A program made the translations under genes and the position numbers. Positions 36,877-45,757 of a stretch of DNA of 64,000 bases are shown here, one piece after another. The notes beneath the pieces are model-generated. The model ran no database searches, was not told the origin of the DNA, and saw nothing but the letters and a program-made list of their open reading frames with translations. The stretch's first letter is position 1; each line of letters opens with the position of its first letter. This stretch comes from Promethearchaeota archaeon. GTDB lineage: Archaea; Asgardarchaeota; Lokiarchaeia; Sigynarchaeales; SOKP01. Location of the stretch: contig JAEOTW010000123.1 of assembly GCA_016839655.1 (NCBI GenBank), positions 1-64,000 on the forward strand, given 5' to 3'.

Positions 36877-38838
36877 ATGACAGAGCAAGTATGTAGATTT
36901 TGTCACAGATATGTGAGATTAGCTTATTATTGTGAAGAGTGTGGCTCAAGTTGTTGTCCAGAATGCCTTCATGAAAAAAAAGTAGATTTCTTTATATGTC
37001 AAGAATGCAAATCTAAAAATATAGTAATTTTAAATTCCGATAATAAGAAAGTTTGTAAGGATTGTGGAGCTGAAAACGTTACAAAAGTGAACCAACGCTT
37101 AAAATCCTGTCCAAAATGTGATTCCCATCAAATTATTAATATTTACGAAAAAAAAGAAGAATTAGAAAAGAATTTCTTAGAGCTAATTAAAAACACACGT
37201 TTATATATTGATCCTTTAAAACAAATCCTTGAAAAATTGTATTTTTATCAATCAAAAATAAGGGAAGTAAGAGATCCTCCTAATAAATATTATCACTTTC
37301 CTCAAATGGAATCAGATTTATTAGCTTTTTTTAAGTTATTTAATTATATTCAAAATACTTTATTTGAGAAAGTTAATGTTCATTTTCATCAAGTAAATCA
37401 AAATAAGGAATATTTTTTTGATATTTACACCCAACCAAACTCAAATATAAATATCATTGAGGGGCTTTTTGAAAATTTACTACGCAGTTTTAATTCTATT
37501 GAAGAGTTTATAAAAAATAATTTAGAAACATTTAATGATGGTTTTGATACTTTTGAGAAAAATCTTAGCTTTATTGATAAAGTAAAACATTATTTTAAGA
37601 ACTATAATAAAATTCTTAGACTCGCAGAAGGTGAAAAACCTGTATATGCGATTTATGCTAAATTAACAAATGGATTAAATACACATGACAAATACAAGAA
37701 AGATAAGGGCATACTATTTATCACAAATTTTGATCTTTCATTTATTCACAAATATGGGGTAAAGAAAAATAAAAGAGAGTTAGTTTTTAAAGCTCCTGTT
37801 CAAGATTTAACAAGAATAAAAGAAAAAGGGAAGGTATTCAAGAAACTGTATATTGAATTCGCCTATGGAAAATATGAATTTACATTACCTCCTAAAATGG
37901 TTTCAAGAGTTATTGAATATATTCTCTTAGCGAGATCCTTTGATGAATCTACTATATATAACGATAAAACCGCCAAAAAACTTCAATACATTGATTTAGA
38001 TCTGAATGACTTAACAAATTTTATTGAAGAGAGTATTAACTCATTTTTCAGTATAAAATGTCAGTATAATAAAAGTTTTGATAATTTTAATAGTCAAAAT
38101 AAGGATTTAACTTACTCTTATGGTGTTCATCCCAACCAAATACCTAATATATCATCTCGAACACCAGCTCAATTTCACAATCCGCAAAATAGTGCTCAAC
38201 CTTGGCTTAATTTTCCGGGGAATTCAAATATGCACCAAAGAACTAATAGAGTTTCTCAAGGGCTTCCTAATCCGGGCCAATCTTCACCATTTATTGCTAA
38301 CTCTCAAATACCAAACTACAATAAAAACAATTTCTTCTCACAAAATCTTCATAATCCAAACCGCTATCAAAATTATAATCCTCAGAGAATCAATCCAAAT
38401 AATAATTTTAATCCGCAGATGCAAAACCAAATGATTGATGATTTTTATGATGAAAATGGTGATTTCCAAAATAATCAAGTTATATATCAAGATTACAATA
38501 GAAATCATTTAACTAAGTTGTTTGATTCAGAGTATCTTCCATCAGATGATTCATATCGATATAAACAAAAGCTATTTAAACTTGACAAAGAAAAACACAA
38601 AAAAATGCTCGAATTAAATAAAGAACGATATAGTTTGAAAGAAACATTGAAAAAACTTGATACTAAATTTGATCAAGGAATTATCTCTGAAGTAGATTAT
38701 TTTAAAACATTCAAAAACCTCCAAAAAGAAATTTATATAATTGAAAAAAAAATAAGTGAATTACAGGAGAATCTAGAAGAAATAGACACTCTTAAAAGAA
38801 ACAGTAAAAATTTTGATAAAAGACGTTTTTATACCTAG
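36877..38838 (+). CDS. Zinc-finger protein with PH/GRAM-like domain and prion-like region
   Basis: The 653-residue multidomain protein was not matched to a named family. Residues 1-95 hold about seven CxxC-type pairs, a B-box/RING-like or tandem zinc-ribbon region. Residues about 95-245 are helical. Residues about 255-350 look like a GRAM/PH-type beta sheet (KKDKGILFITNFDLSFI and KKLYIEFAYGKYEF). Residues about 400-555 are Asn/Gln/Pro-rich low complexity, a prion-like disordered stretch. The C-terminus is a charged coiled coil with a SHOCT-like FDQGIISEVDY motif. ATG 36877 was preferred to TTG 36859. The composition suggests membrane or ubiquitin-like scaffolding, but no function is assigned. 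Confidence 0.78.
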   Translation: MTEQVCRFCHRYVRLAYYCEECGSSCCPECLHEKKVDFFICQECKSKNIVILNSDNKKVCKDCGAENVTKVNQRLKSCPKCDSHQIINIYEKKEELEKNFLELIKNTRLYIDPLKQILEKLYFYQSKIREVRDPPNKYYHFPQMESDLLAFFKLFNYIQNTLFEKVNVHFHQVNQNKEYFFDIYTQPNSNINIIEGLFENLLRSFNSIEEFIKNNLETFNDGFDTFEKNLSFIDKVKHYFKNYNKILRLAEGEKPVYAIYAKLTNGLNTHDKYKKDKGILFITNFDLSFIHKYGVKKNKRELVFKAPVQDLTRIKEKGKVFKKLYIEFAYGKYEFTLPPKMVSRVIEYILLARSFDESTIYNDKTAKKLQYIDLDLNDLTNFIEESINSFFSIKCQYNKSFDNFNSQNKDLTYSYGVHPNQIPNISSRTPAQFHNPQNSAQPWLNFPGNSNMHQRTNRVSQGLPNPGQSSPFIANSQIPNYNKNNFFSQNLHNPNRYQNYNPQRINPNNNFNPQMQNQMIDDFYDENGDFQNNQVIYQDYNRNHLTKLFDSEYLPSDDSYRYKQKLFKLDKEKHKKMLELNKERYSLKETLKKLDTKFDQGIISEVDYFKTFKNLQKEIYIIEKKISELQENLEEIDTLKRNSKNFDKRRFYT

Positions 38839-38880
38839 AAGGTATTCTTCTAGGGTTATGCAGAATCTGCATATATTTTT
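38834..38880 (+). terminator. Double stem-loop terminator
   Basis: CCTAGAAG/CTTCTAGG (38834-38841 and 38847-38854) forms an 8-bp hairpin that includes the stop codon. It is followed by a second interrupted palindrome, TATGCAGA/TCTGCATA (38857-38864 and 38866-38873), and then a T-run. It ends the zinc-finger/PH-like gene and precedes metE by about 40 bases. Confidence 0.6.
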
Positions 38881-38917
38881 ATCTTAAATTTATATTTTTA
38901 TCATTATAATATATCAC

Positions 38918-39940
38918 ATGGATAAAGAGGAAGGATTATTTACAACTTTAGTTGGAAGTTGGCCTTTAGAAAATACAAGAAACAATATGGTAAAGGTTTT
39001 TGATGATTTAATACATATTGGTATTGATTACCCTTGTTACCCTCAACTCTTATCTATGACCTATCAATTTTTATCTCCATTATCAAAGAAAATCCCGCAA
39101 TTAGAAGAAATTGATGAAAAATTTTATTTATCTGGAGAGTTTAAAACACCAAAGGAACCTATAGCCCTTGAATATGGAAAATTTATTATAAATTATTTTA
39201 ATGAGCATCCAGATCTAAAGAAATCAATACAAGGTACAAAAGCTTGCATAACTGGACCTTTCACTTTAGCATTTGAGACAATACTTAAAAACTCTATTGC
39301 CAAAGGTTTAAAACCAATAATGTTCGAAGAACCACGAGCAGTAATGGTTGATTGGATTGTCGATAAATTTGCTGAAGTTATTAAGCAAATAGCGACTGCT
39401 TATAGTGAAATGAATATAGACATTATTTCTTGTGATGAGCCAATTCTGGGATTGCTAGTAGGAAGGAAAATTTTGTTTCATTCAGAAGATTTTCTTATAA
39501 GAACCATTAATAAAGCAATATCTGGAATAAAAGGTTTACCATCAATACATGTTTGTGGTAGAATCAGTCCCAATCTACGGGATCTTCTCTTAAAAACAAA
39601 TGTTAAAATTTTAGATCATGAATTTCGAACAAATAGCGAGAATTTTAAAGTTTTTGAGAAAAAACACTTCCAAGATACTGATAAATTTTTAGGATTGGGA
39701 ACTGTTGAAGCTAAGTTTGCTCCAATTGAAAACAAAAGCTTGGATGAATATGTGGAAGAAATTGATTTCCTAAAAAAGTATATTAAAAGAGGAATTGAGC
39801 TTTATGGAAAAGAGAATTTAGTTATTAAACCAGATTGTGGTTTCTACCCATTAAAAGTCTTTGGAGAAAAAGAAGGATATGAAATAGCTATAAATAAGGT
39901 AAAAAATATGGTTCTTGCCTTGAAGGAATTAAGAGACTAA
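38918..39940 (+). CDS. Archaeal MetE-core methionine synthase-like methyltransferase
   Basis: This 340-residue TIM-barrel protein corresponds to the catalytic half of cobalamin-independent methionine synthase. The TTLVGSWP start is typical, and the zinc ligands appear as His-x-Cys in IHVCGR and a distant Cys in KPDCGFY, with Asp/Glu in the SCDEP motif. Archaeal MetE-core proteins lack the N-terminal folate domain and take methyl groups from a corrinoid protein or another donor to make methionine. The donor here is unknown. It converges with the ESCRT-III gene. Confidence 0.9.
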   Translation: MDKEEGLFTTLVGSWPLENTRNNMVKVFDDLIHIGIDYPCYPQLLSMTYQFLSPLSKKIPQLEEIDEKFYLSGEFKTPKEPIALEYGKFIINYFNEHPDLKKSIQGTKACITGPFTLAFETILKNSIAKGLKPIMFEEPRAVMVDWIVDKFAEVIKQIATAYSEMNIDIISCDEPILGLLVGRKILFHSEDFLIRTINKAISGIKGLPSIHVCGRISPNLRDLLLKTNVKILDHEFRTNSENFKVFEKKHFQDTDKFLGLGTVEAKFAPIENKSLDEYVEEIDFLKKYIKRGIELYGKENLVIKPDCGFYPLKVFGEKEGYEIAINKVKNMVLALKELRD

Positions 39941-39996
39941 TTATTAGATTGATTTTGATTAATAACAAAAAGTAAAAGAAATTTACAAAAAAAGAT

Positions 39997-40647
39997 TTAT
40001 CCTTCCAATTCTTTTCGAAGTTTGTCAATTTCGTCTTTTAATTGATCTTTCGATTTGAGTTCAGCTTCCTCTTCTTCAAGATCATATTCAGGTATATATT
40101 GTAGGTCATCAGCAGGAATTTCAGGCATAGTTCCTCCTTGTTCTAGGAGCATTTCCGTTTCAAGTTGGTTTAATTCATCTGTAACATCAATTGCAAGATC
40201 AATTTCTGGATCACCACCTAAAATTTCTGCTGCTTCTTCAATTTCTGCTACATATTGTTCAGAGTCTTCAGCAATTTCAGCAACTTTCGTAGGTGATGCT
40301 TTAGTTGCGATATATTCTAACTCATCCCTTATTCCTCCCATGACATCACCAGTTTGAGAGATTACCATTCCCTCTTCTATCGCTTGAATTTGTCTTTCAA
40401 TCTTTAAACGTATATTATTACTACGGTCAACTTTTGCTTGATATGCTTTATATTGGACTAAATAGGTTTTTGCTCGATCTTTTTCACCTCGTTTTAATGC
40501 AATTTTTGCGTTTTTTCTGCTAATCTCTGCACGTTTATTATAGCCCTTATTCATTACATTTAATTTATGAATATGTCCTTTAGCTTTCAAAACCAAATCT
40601 TCCTTTTCTTTGCTCTTACGCGGAAAGAGTTTCTTTTTTAACCCCAT
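39997..40647 (-). CDS. ESCRT-III protein, Snf7/CHMP family
   Basis: The 216-residue protein has the Snf7 layout. A basic N-terminus (MGLKKKLFPRKSKEKE) leads into long amphipathic helices 1-2 (about residues 17-95, including RAEISRKNAKIALKRGEKDRAKTYL, which is typical of CHMP helix 2). Shorter helices follow, then an acidic linker and a C-terminal helix (LKDEIDKLRKEL) resembling a MIT-interacting motif. ESCRT-III polymerises on membranes to drive scission with Vps4. Usually Asgard ESCRT genes cluster with Vps4; here it stands alone between metE and a shikimate gene. It could be a second ESCRT-III paralogue. Confidence 0.85.
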   Translation of the reverse strand: MGLKKKLFPRKSKEKEDLVLKAKGHIHKLNVMNKGYNKRAEISRKNAKIALKRGEKDRAKTYLVQYKAYQAKVDRSNNIRLKIERQIQAIEEGMVISQTGDVMGGIRDELEYIATKASPTKVAEIAEDSEQYVAEIEEAAEILGGDPEIDLAIDVTDELNQLETEMLLEQGGTMPEIPADDLQYIPEYDLEEEEAELKSKDQLKDEIDKLRKELEG

Positions 40648-40799
40648 TTTATAAATACACCATTTAGAACTTTAATTTAAGATCATCTGATTATATAACT
40701 TAAATAATATTTCAGACTTAAAAATTTAATATTATTTATTATTATATAATAAAATAATTCTCATCAAAAAAGTTTAGTATAGACCAATATTTAAGCACT

Positions 40800-41915
40800 A
40801 TGAAAAAAATTATATTAGATTTTGAAACCAAAAGTGAAATTTTCAAAGATCTAGTTCAAGGAGCTATTAATAGAAATTTTTTCAATTTTTTAGTTTCTCA
40901 AGAGACTTTTAAAGAATTTAAGAAATTTGAAAGGTTGAATCTTTATTCTAAAAATCCTCTTATTCCTACTAAATACATGATATATGAAAATAAAGAACAA
41001 TTCATAGAAAATCTAAGTCATCAAAAAAATTATAATAAAAGTCTTGGAGTTCTTTTTGATTTAAAAACTAAAGAAGATGAAAAAGAAATTATTAAATTAG
41101 CAAAAAATAGAAATGTGGATCATATTATTGTATCCACAATTGACTGGAAAATTATTCCTATCGAAAATCTTATAGCTGAATTACATTCATACGACACGGA
41201 ACTAATTGCTTCAGTTAAAACTACAAAAGAAGCAGAGATTATGTTAAAGACGCTTGAAATTGGTGTTGATGGAATCATAATGAAGCCAAAAACTCTCAAT
41301 GAAATAATAGAATTGAAAAAACTGTTACACTTAGATTATCACCTTGAATTAACTAATGCAACAGTTAAGGAAATTCAATCTATTCCTGAGAGTGAAAGAG
41401 TGTGTGTTGACACCACTTCTCTTTTGAATATAGGAGAAGGATTTCTAGTTGGTTCAACAGCAAAAGGATTTTGCTTGATTCACTCTGAGACGCTTAAAAA
41501 TCAATTTGTATCACCTAGACCATTTCGCGTAAATGCTGGCGATGTCTCAGCTTACATCTTGGTACCTGGCGATAATCCTAGTAAACCTTATCGAACAAAG
41601 TATTTAAGTGAATTAAAGGGAGGAGATAGGATTTTAGCTGTAAGCTCACAAGGAGATGCTAGAATTGTTTTTGTGGGAAGAATAAAAATAGAAACACGTC
41701 CAATGCTTAGATTTGAACTAGAAAAAATAGTCCAAGATAAAAAAATTCAATTTAGTTGTATATGTCAAAATGCCGAAACAGTTCGACTAATCGGAGCTGA
41801 TGGTAATGTAAAAGCTGTTGTTGATATTAAGATTGGAGATAATGTCCTTGTACACCTTGGATCTGGAGCAACACATTTTGGTACTTTTATAAGAGAAACC
41901 ATAATAGAAAAGTAG
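40800..41915 (+). CDS. 3-dehydroquinate synthase II
   Basis: This 371-residue enzyme is the archaeal-type dehydroquinate synthase. It oxidatively deaminates and cyclises 2-amino-3,7-dideoxyhept-6-ulosonate to 3-dehydroquinate in aromatic amino-acid synthesis. Recognisable blocks are VCVDTTSLLNIGEGFLVGS, FRVNAGDVSAYILVPG and the ending HLGSGATHFGT. The length matches methanogen homologues. The partner aldolase (AroA') is not next to it. It is divergent from the ESCRT-III gene across 152 bases. Confidence 0.93.
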   Translation: MKKIILDFETKSEIFKDLVQGAINRNFFNFLVSQETFKEFKKFERLNLYSKNPLIPTKYMIYENKEQFIENLSHQKNYNKSLGVLFDLKTKEDEKEIIKLAKNRNVDHIIVSTIDWKIIPIENLIAELHSYDTELIASVKTTKEAEIMLKTLEIGVDGIIMKPKTLNEIIELKKLLHLDYHLELTNATVKEIQSIPESERVCVDTTSLLNIGEGFLVGSTAKGFCLIHSETLKNQFVSPRPFRVNAGDVSAYILVPGDNPSKPYRTKYLSELKGGDRILAVSSQGDARIVFVGRIKIETRPMLRFELEKIVQDKKIQFSCICQNAETVRLIGADGNVKAVVDIKIGDNVLVHLGSGATHFGTFIRETIIEK

Positions 41916-41986
41916 GATTTATATTATTGGAGTTTTATTTATTTTTAAATTTAAAGTAAAAATTGAAAGAATTGGATGTAATTTAA

Positions 41987-43240
41987 TTGACGACTTATTG
42001 GGCACCTTTACTTCACATTTATCAACCGCCAACTCAGGATCCTAAAGTTTTAAGAATTATTGATAACGAATGTTATAAACCATTGTTTTCCCTTATTGAG
42101 GATTATGATAATGCAAAATTTTCTTTAAATATTAATGGTGTTCTTATTGAATTATTGTATGAATTCGGATTATCTGATACAATGGATTTACTAAAGAATT
42201 TAGTGTCTGAAAGCAAAATTGAAATCGTAGGAACAGCAATGTTTCATCCAATCCTTCCGTTAATTCCTAAAAAAGAAGCTCAACGTCAAATTCAAATAAA
42301 TGAGGAATTAAACAGAAGGCAATTTGATCGATGGGAAAGAAATGGTTTTTTTCCTCCAGAATTAGCAATCTCAGGAGGAATTGCTAAATTTATTCGTCAG
42401 TTAGGCTATAAATGGGTAATTGTGAGTGGAATTGCTTGTCCTATTGATTGGCCTTATGATAAAATCTATACATCTCCAAATGGGCTTCAATTATTTTTTC
42501 GAGATGATATCTTAAGTAATAAAATTGCTTTTAAGAACATTACTCCTAAGAATTTTGTTAAGGAGATTAAAACCGTGTATAAAAACAAAGAAAAAAACAA
42601 TCCAACATATTTTATAACTGCTTTAGATGGAGAAACTTTTGGACATCATATTAAAAATTATGAAAAAACCTTTTTGGGCAAAACTATGGAACTAATAGAT
42701 CAAGATGAAAATTTAAAAACTATTTTCATATCAAATATAGACCAACATTTTCCAATTGCAAAGAAAAAAATAATACCACGAGAATCAAGTTGGAGTACAA
42801 CTTATGAAGATATTAAATCTAAAGTTCCATATCCTCTTTGGGATCATCCAGATAATGAAGTTCATAAATATTATTGGAAACTAATGAGAAGTTTGAATAA
42901 TCTCATGAGTTTATTGGATATTCTTGATTTAACTAAAGACTGGGAAGTAAAAAATTATCTTAATACCGCCAGATATTATTATAATCGTGGAATCTATTCC
43001 TGTCCAACATGGTGGGCGAATCCACTTAATAAAACTTGGTCCCCAAATTTAATTTATAAAGGAATAGAAATATTAATGAGAGCAGCATTAAATGCTCAAT
43101 TAGCATTAACTTACGATGGAAAATCGGATTTAGGAGAGGGATATTTTGATTCTATTTCCTACTATCACGGACTTCTCCTAATGGAATTAAATAATGTTAC
43201 AAAAAAATGTTTAAAAATTACTGATGATAATATTGCATGA
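41987..43240 (+). CDS. Glycoside hydrolase family 57 protein
   Basis: This 417-residue GH57 protein starts at TTG 41987. The first conserved region reads APLLHIYQPPTQ (canonical HxHQP with Tyr in place of His). Later blocks are GTAMFHPILPLIP, GFFPPELAIS and ALDGETFGHH, which carries the likely acid Asp/Glu. GH57 enzymes cleave or branch alpha-glucans (amylase, amylopullulanase, branching enzyme). The protein is shorter than most and lacks an evident signal, so it would act in the cytoplasm, perhaps on glucan made by the GT5 enzyme elsewhere in the window. Confidence 0.88.
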   Translation: MTTYWAPLLHIYQPPTQDPKVLRIIDNECYKPLFSLIEDYDNAKFSLNINGVLIELLYEFGLSDTMDLLKNLVSESKIEIVGTAMFHPILPLIPKKEAQRQIQINEELNRRQFDRWERNGFFPPELAISGGIAKFIRQLGYKWVIVSGIACPIDWPYDKIYTSPNGLQLFFRDDILSNKIAFKNITPKNFVKEIKTVYKNKEKNNPTYFITALDGETFGHHIKNYEKTFLGKTMELIDQDENLKTIFISNIDQHFPIAKKKIIPRESSWSTTYEDIKSKVPYPLWDHPDNEVHKYYWKLMRSLNNLMSLLDILDLTKDWEVKNYLNTARYYYNRGIYSCPTWWANPLNKTWSPNLIYKGIEILMRAALNAQLALTYDGKSDLGEGYFDSISYYHGLLLMELNNVTKKCLKITDDNIA

Positions 43241-43243
43241 AAT

Positions 43244-43630
43244 TCATTTAGTTTTTGAAATCAAATTATTAAGAATATGATTCCAATCATCTAATTTTTT
43301 TACATACCAAGCAGCTGAGTCTAATTCTCCATTTTCATTAGTAAATGTTATCTTTAATAGAGGCCTTAAAACTGATCTATGCATGTGTGATTTAGGATTT
43401 GAGATCTCAATGATAGATTTAGTAGGTATTAATAGCTGTTTTTTAGGTTTCCACATTCCAAAAAAAAGGTCTTCTTCGGTGAGTGACAAAACCCCATTCC
43501 CACGAACTTTCCAAACTCCTAATGATTCTAATCCAAAGAAGTTAGAGATATCATCTATAAGCAAAACGTTTTGATCATTATATTTTTCATGTATCTCATT
43601 AATTCTTTTTTTAAAGATTTTTTTAAGCAT
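43244..43630 (-). CDS. Small GRAM/PH-like domain protein
   Basis: This short protein of about 128 residues is dominated by a PH/GRAM-like beta sandwich: GNGVLSLTEEDLFFGMW, then KQLLIPTKSIIEI, LLKITFTN and a final helix containing DDWNHIL. GRAM-type domains bind lipids or proteins in eukaryotes; here the role is unknown. ATG 43630 was chosen over TTG 43681 because a TATA-like ATTATATAAT element at about 43684-43693 would start transcription between them. It shares this fold type with the middle of the zinc-finger protein at 36877. Confidence 0.65.
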   Translation of the reverse strand: MLKKIFKKRINEIHEKYNDQNVLLIDDISNFFGLESLGVWKVRGNGVLSLTEEDLFFGMWKPKKQLLIPTKSIIEISNPKSHMHRSVLRPLLKITFTNENGELDSAAWYVKKLDDWNHILNNLISKTK

Positions 43631-43755
43631 AATAAAATCAATTGAAATTGATATCCGATTAATTGAATAAAATGTAAGCAAAAATTATATAATTTCTAGT
43701 TTATATAATTTACAAAATAACATTATAATTAAGATTTTTATTAAAAAACAGAGCA

Positions 43756-44808
43756 ATGTTAAAAGAAAACCAGAAAAAAATAAAATATTGTGTTTTCTGT
43801 GGAGCAGACGTAGCAGAAAACAAGACATATTGTCCTAATTGCGGTAAATTAATTATTAAGATTGTTCCAGGGAAAATGATTTCAAAACCACAATCCCTCT
43901 TAAAGGAAGAATCTTCAAGAAAGTGTCCTAATTGTGGTTCTATAATAACATCAACAGTTCTAGATCAATGTCCAATATGTAATACTGAATTAGAGAAAAT
44001 ATCTGAAATTAGAAAGGCCATTGTTCAAAAAAAACCTGGATTAATATTTACTAATAAAAAACTTGAACCTGAACAAAAATTTATTTTAAGGAAAGATAGT
44101 TGGAATCTAAAAGAAGGACTGAATGTTTTTGGAACATGTATTTATATATTAGTAATTGTATTTTTTTTACTGGCAACCTTTTCATTCCAATTTGAATCAG
44201 CTCCTCTTACCATTGAACAATTACTACTAAGTTATATTCCTGAATTATTATTTGGTATTTATCCACTATGGTATATTTATAATAAGAAGCATAGTTTTAC
44301 CAAATTGGGATTTCGCTCTGAATCAAAGAAGATTCCTTTAGCGTTAATAATCGGTATTTTAGGAGCTTTAATGCTACTTTTACTCAATTTTTTTTCTGAT
44401 AGCTTAATTTACTTCATGTCAGACCTAGGTTTAGATGTTTTTAATATTACAACTAGTATTGAAGAGTATAATCAAGTTATAAGAAATTCTGAGTTACTTT
44501 GGAATATTCTTCTAATACTATCTCTATGCGGAGTAACAATATCTTCAGAAATTGTATTTCGGGGGATTTTACATAATACATTGAAAAAAAGATTTAAAAA
44601 CAATTATATTGTAATCCTTATAGTTGCTTCAGCTTATTCGCTTCTAATGTTGTTTTTCACAATTCCATATGGAATCTACTTCTTTCTATTTTATTTCTTA
44701 TCATACATATTACTTGGATTCATTTATGAAATAAATCAAAATATATATAACACGATGATAGCAGGGCTCTTGAGCAATATAATTTCGTTTATTATAATCC
44801 TTCTCTAA
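43756..44808 (+). CDS. Zinc-ribbon membrane protein with degenerate CPBP protease domain
   Basis: The 350-residue protein has two N-terminal zinc ribbons (CVFCGADVAENKTYCPNCG near 13-31 and CPNCG...CPICN near 55-75), followed by eight or so membrane helices. The region SSEIVFRGIL (near 261-270) lines up with the EExxxR motif of CPBP/ABI metalloproteases, but the first Glu is Ser. The later histidines expected in motifs 2 and 3 are absent (YSLLM and GLLSN). It therefore looks like a non-catalytic CPBP relative. An intact homologue occurs at 54587. Confidence 0.75.
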   Translation: MLKENQKKIKYCVFCGADVAENKTYCPNCGKLIIKIVPGKMISKPQSLLKEESSRKCPNCGSIITSTVLDQCPICNTELEKISEIRKAIVQKKPGLIFTNKKLEPEQKFILRKDSWNLKEGLNVFGTCIYILVIVFFLLATFSFQFESAPLTIEQLLLSYIPELLFGIYPLWYIYNKKHSFTKLGFRSESKKIPLALIIGILGALMLLLLNFFSDSLIYFMSDLGLDVFNITTSIEEYNQVIRNSELLWNILLILSLCGVTISSEIVFRGILHNTLKKRFKNNYIVILIVASAYSLLMLFFTIPYGIYFFLFYFLSYILLGFIYEINQNIYNTMIAGLLSNIISFIIILL

Positions 44809-44940
44809 TTCATACTTTTCATTACTCCCCAAATATAAAATTTAATAAAATATAATAAATCAATAATCTCTAGATTTATTTTTTATTTTACCCATTGTTT
44901 TTTTATTACGATTCAATCTAATAGGTTTGGAGTAATTAAT

Positions 44941-45657
44941 TTGGGCAAACAAGTATATAGAAATAAAGGAAGTAAGGATAATATTATAATTTCAATTGCT
45001 GGAGTACATGGGGTTGGTAAAACAACTGTATTCAATTTATTTAAAAAAGATAAAAAAGTGAAAGATAATAAAAAATTCAAATTTTTCCCCGAAAGATATG
45101 TAAAAAAACCTCCTTTCCCATTTGGATCCTCTGATAAACAAATTGGATTTAGAAGTGAGCTTCATTTTCTTCAACAACTTATTAGGCGTAATCAGAATAT
45201 TGTAAATTTTGATAATAATTATAATGGTAGAATTATAATTTTAGATAGAACTCCATTATGTGTTTTAATTTATTCAAAGAGTTTGAATTTAAAAGAAAAA
45301 GACTATAACCTTATTTTAGACACTTACAAATCAATAGAATGGAAAGAAGACTTTATTTTCTATTTGAGTGCTGAACCAAATACAATTATGAAACGTATTA
45401 TTCAGAGAGGTTCCTTAGAAAAAATCAGAAAGGAATGGAATGAGGATGATAGAGAATATCTATTAAGAATCATTTCCTTTTACAAACAATTTCTAACAAC
45501 GAATAAAACGGTTTTTACTATCAACACAGAAGATTTGACTCCAGAAGATGTAATCCTTGAAATGAAGGCACTTATAACCCAGTTATCAGGATATTCTTTT
45601 GATAAGATTGAAAGACCAATCTCAACTCAAATGAATTTGTTAAAATTTTTTAAATAG
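44941..45657 (+). CDS. P-loop nucleotide/nucleoside kinase-like protein
   Basis: This 238-residue protein has Walker A in IAGVHGVGKTTVF and the DRTP motif of the (deoxy)nucleoside and thymidylate kinase fold, plus a LID-like basic helix (KRIIQRGSLEKIRKEW). These suggest phosphorylation of a nucleoside, nucleotide or other small molecule; the substrate is not clear. The start is TTG 44941 with a TGGAG ribosome-binding site about 8 bases upstream. The C-terminal 35 residues are an extension without known motif. It is flanked by a zinc-ribbon membrane protein and a roadblock protein. Confidence 0.8.
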   Translation: MGKQVYRNKGSKDNIIISIAGVHGVGKTTVFNLFKKDKKVKDNKKFKFFPERYVKKPPFPFGSSDKQIGFRSELHFLQQLIRRNQNIVNFDNNYNGRIIILDRTPLCVLIYSKSLNLKEKDYNLILDTYKSIEWKEDFIFYLSAEPNTIMKRIIQRGSLEKIRKEWNEDDREYLLRIISFYKQFLTTNKTVFTINTEDLTPEDVILEMKALITQLSGYSFDKIERPISTQMNLLKFFK

Positions 45658-45757
45658 AGTAATGATAAAATATATTAAAATAGACTTTCTATTTATACAT
45701 AAATTTAAGCTCTAAAAAAAAGTATTCAATCTTTATTCTAGCAAGGTGGGAAAATAA

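Noticed and set aside
43756..44808. Active CAAX protease call for the zinc-ribbon membrane protein
   Set aside because: The first Glu of EExxxR and the later histidines are missing, so only a degenerate relationship is claimed.
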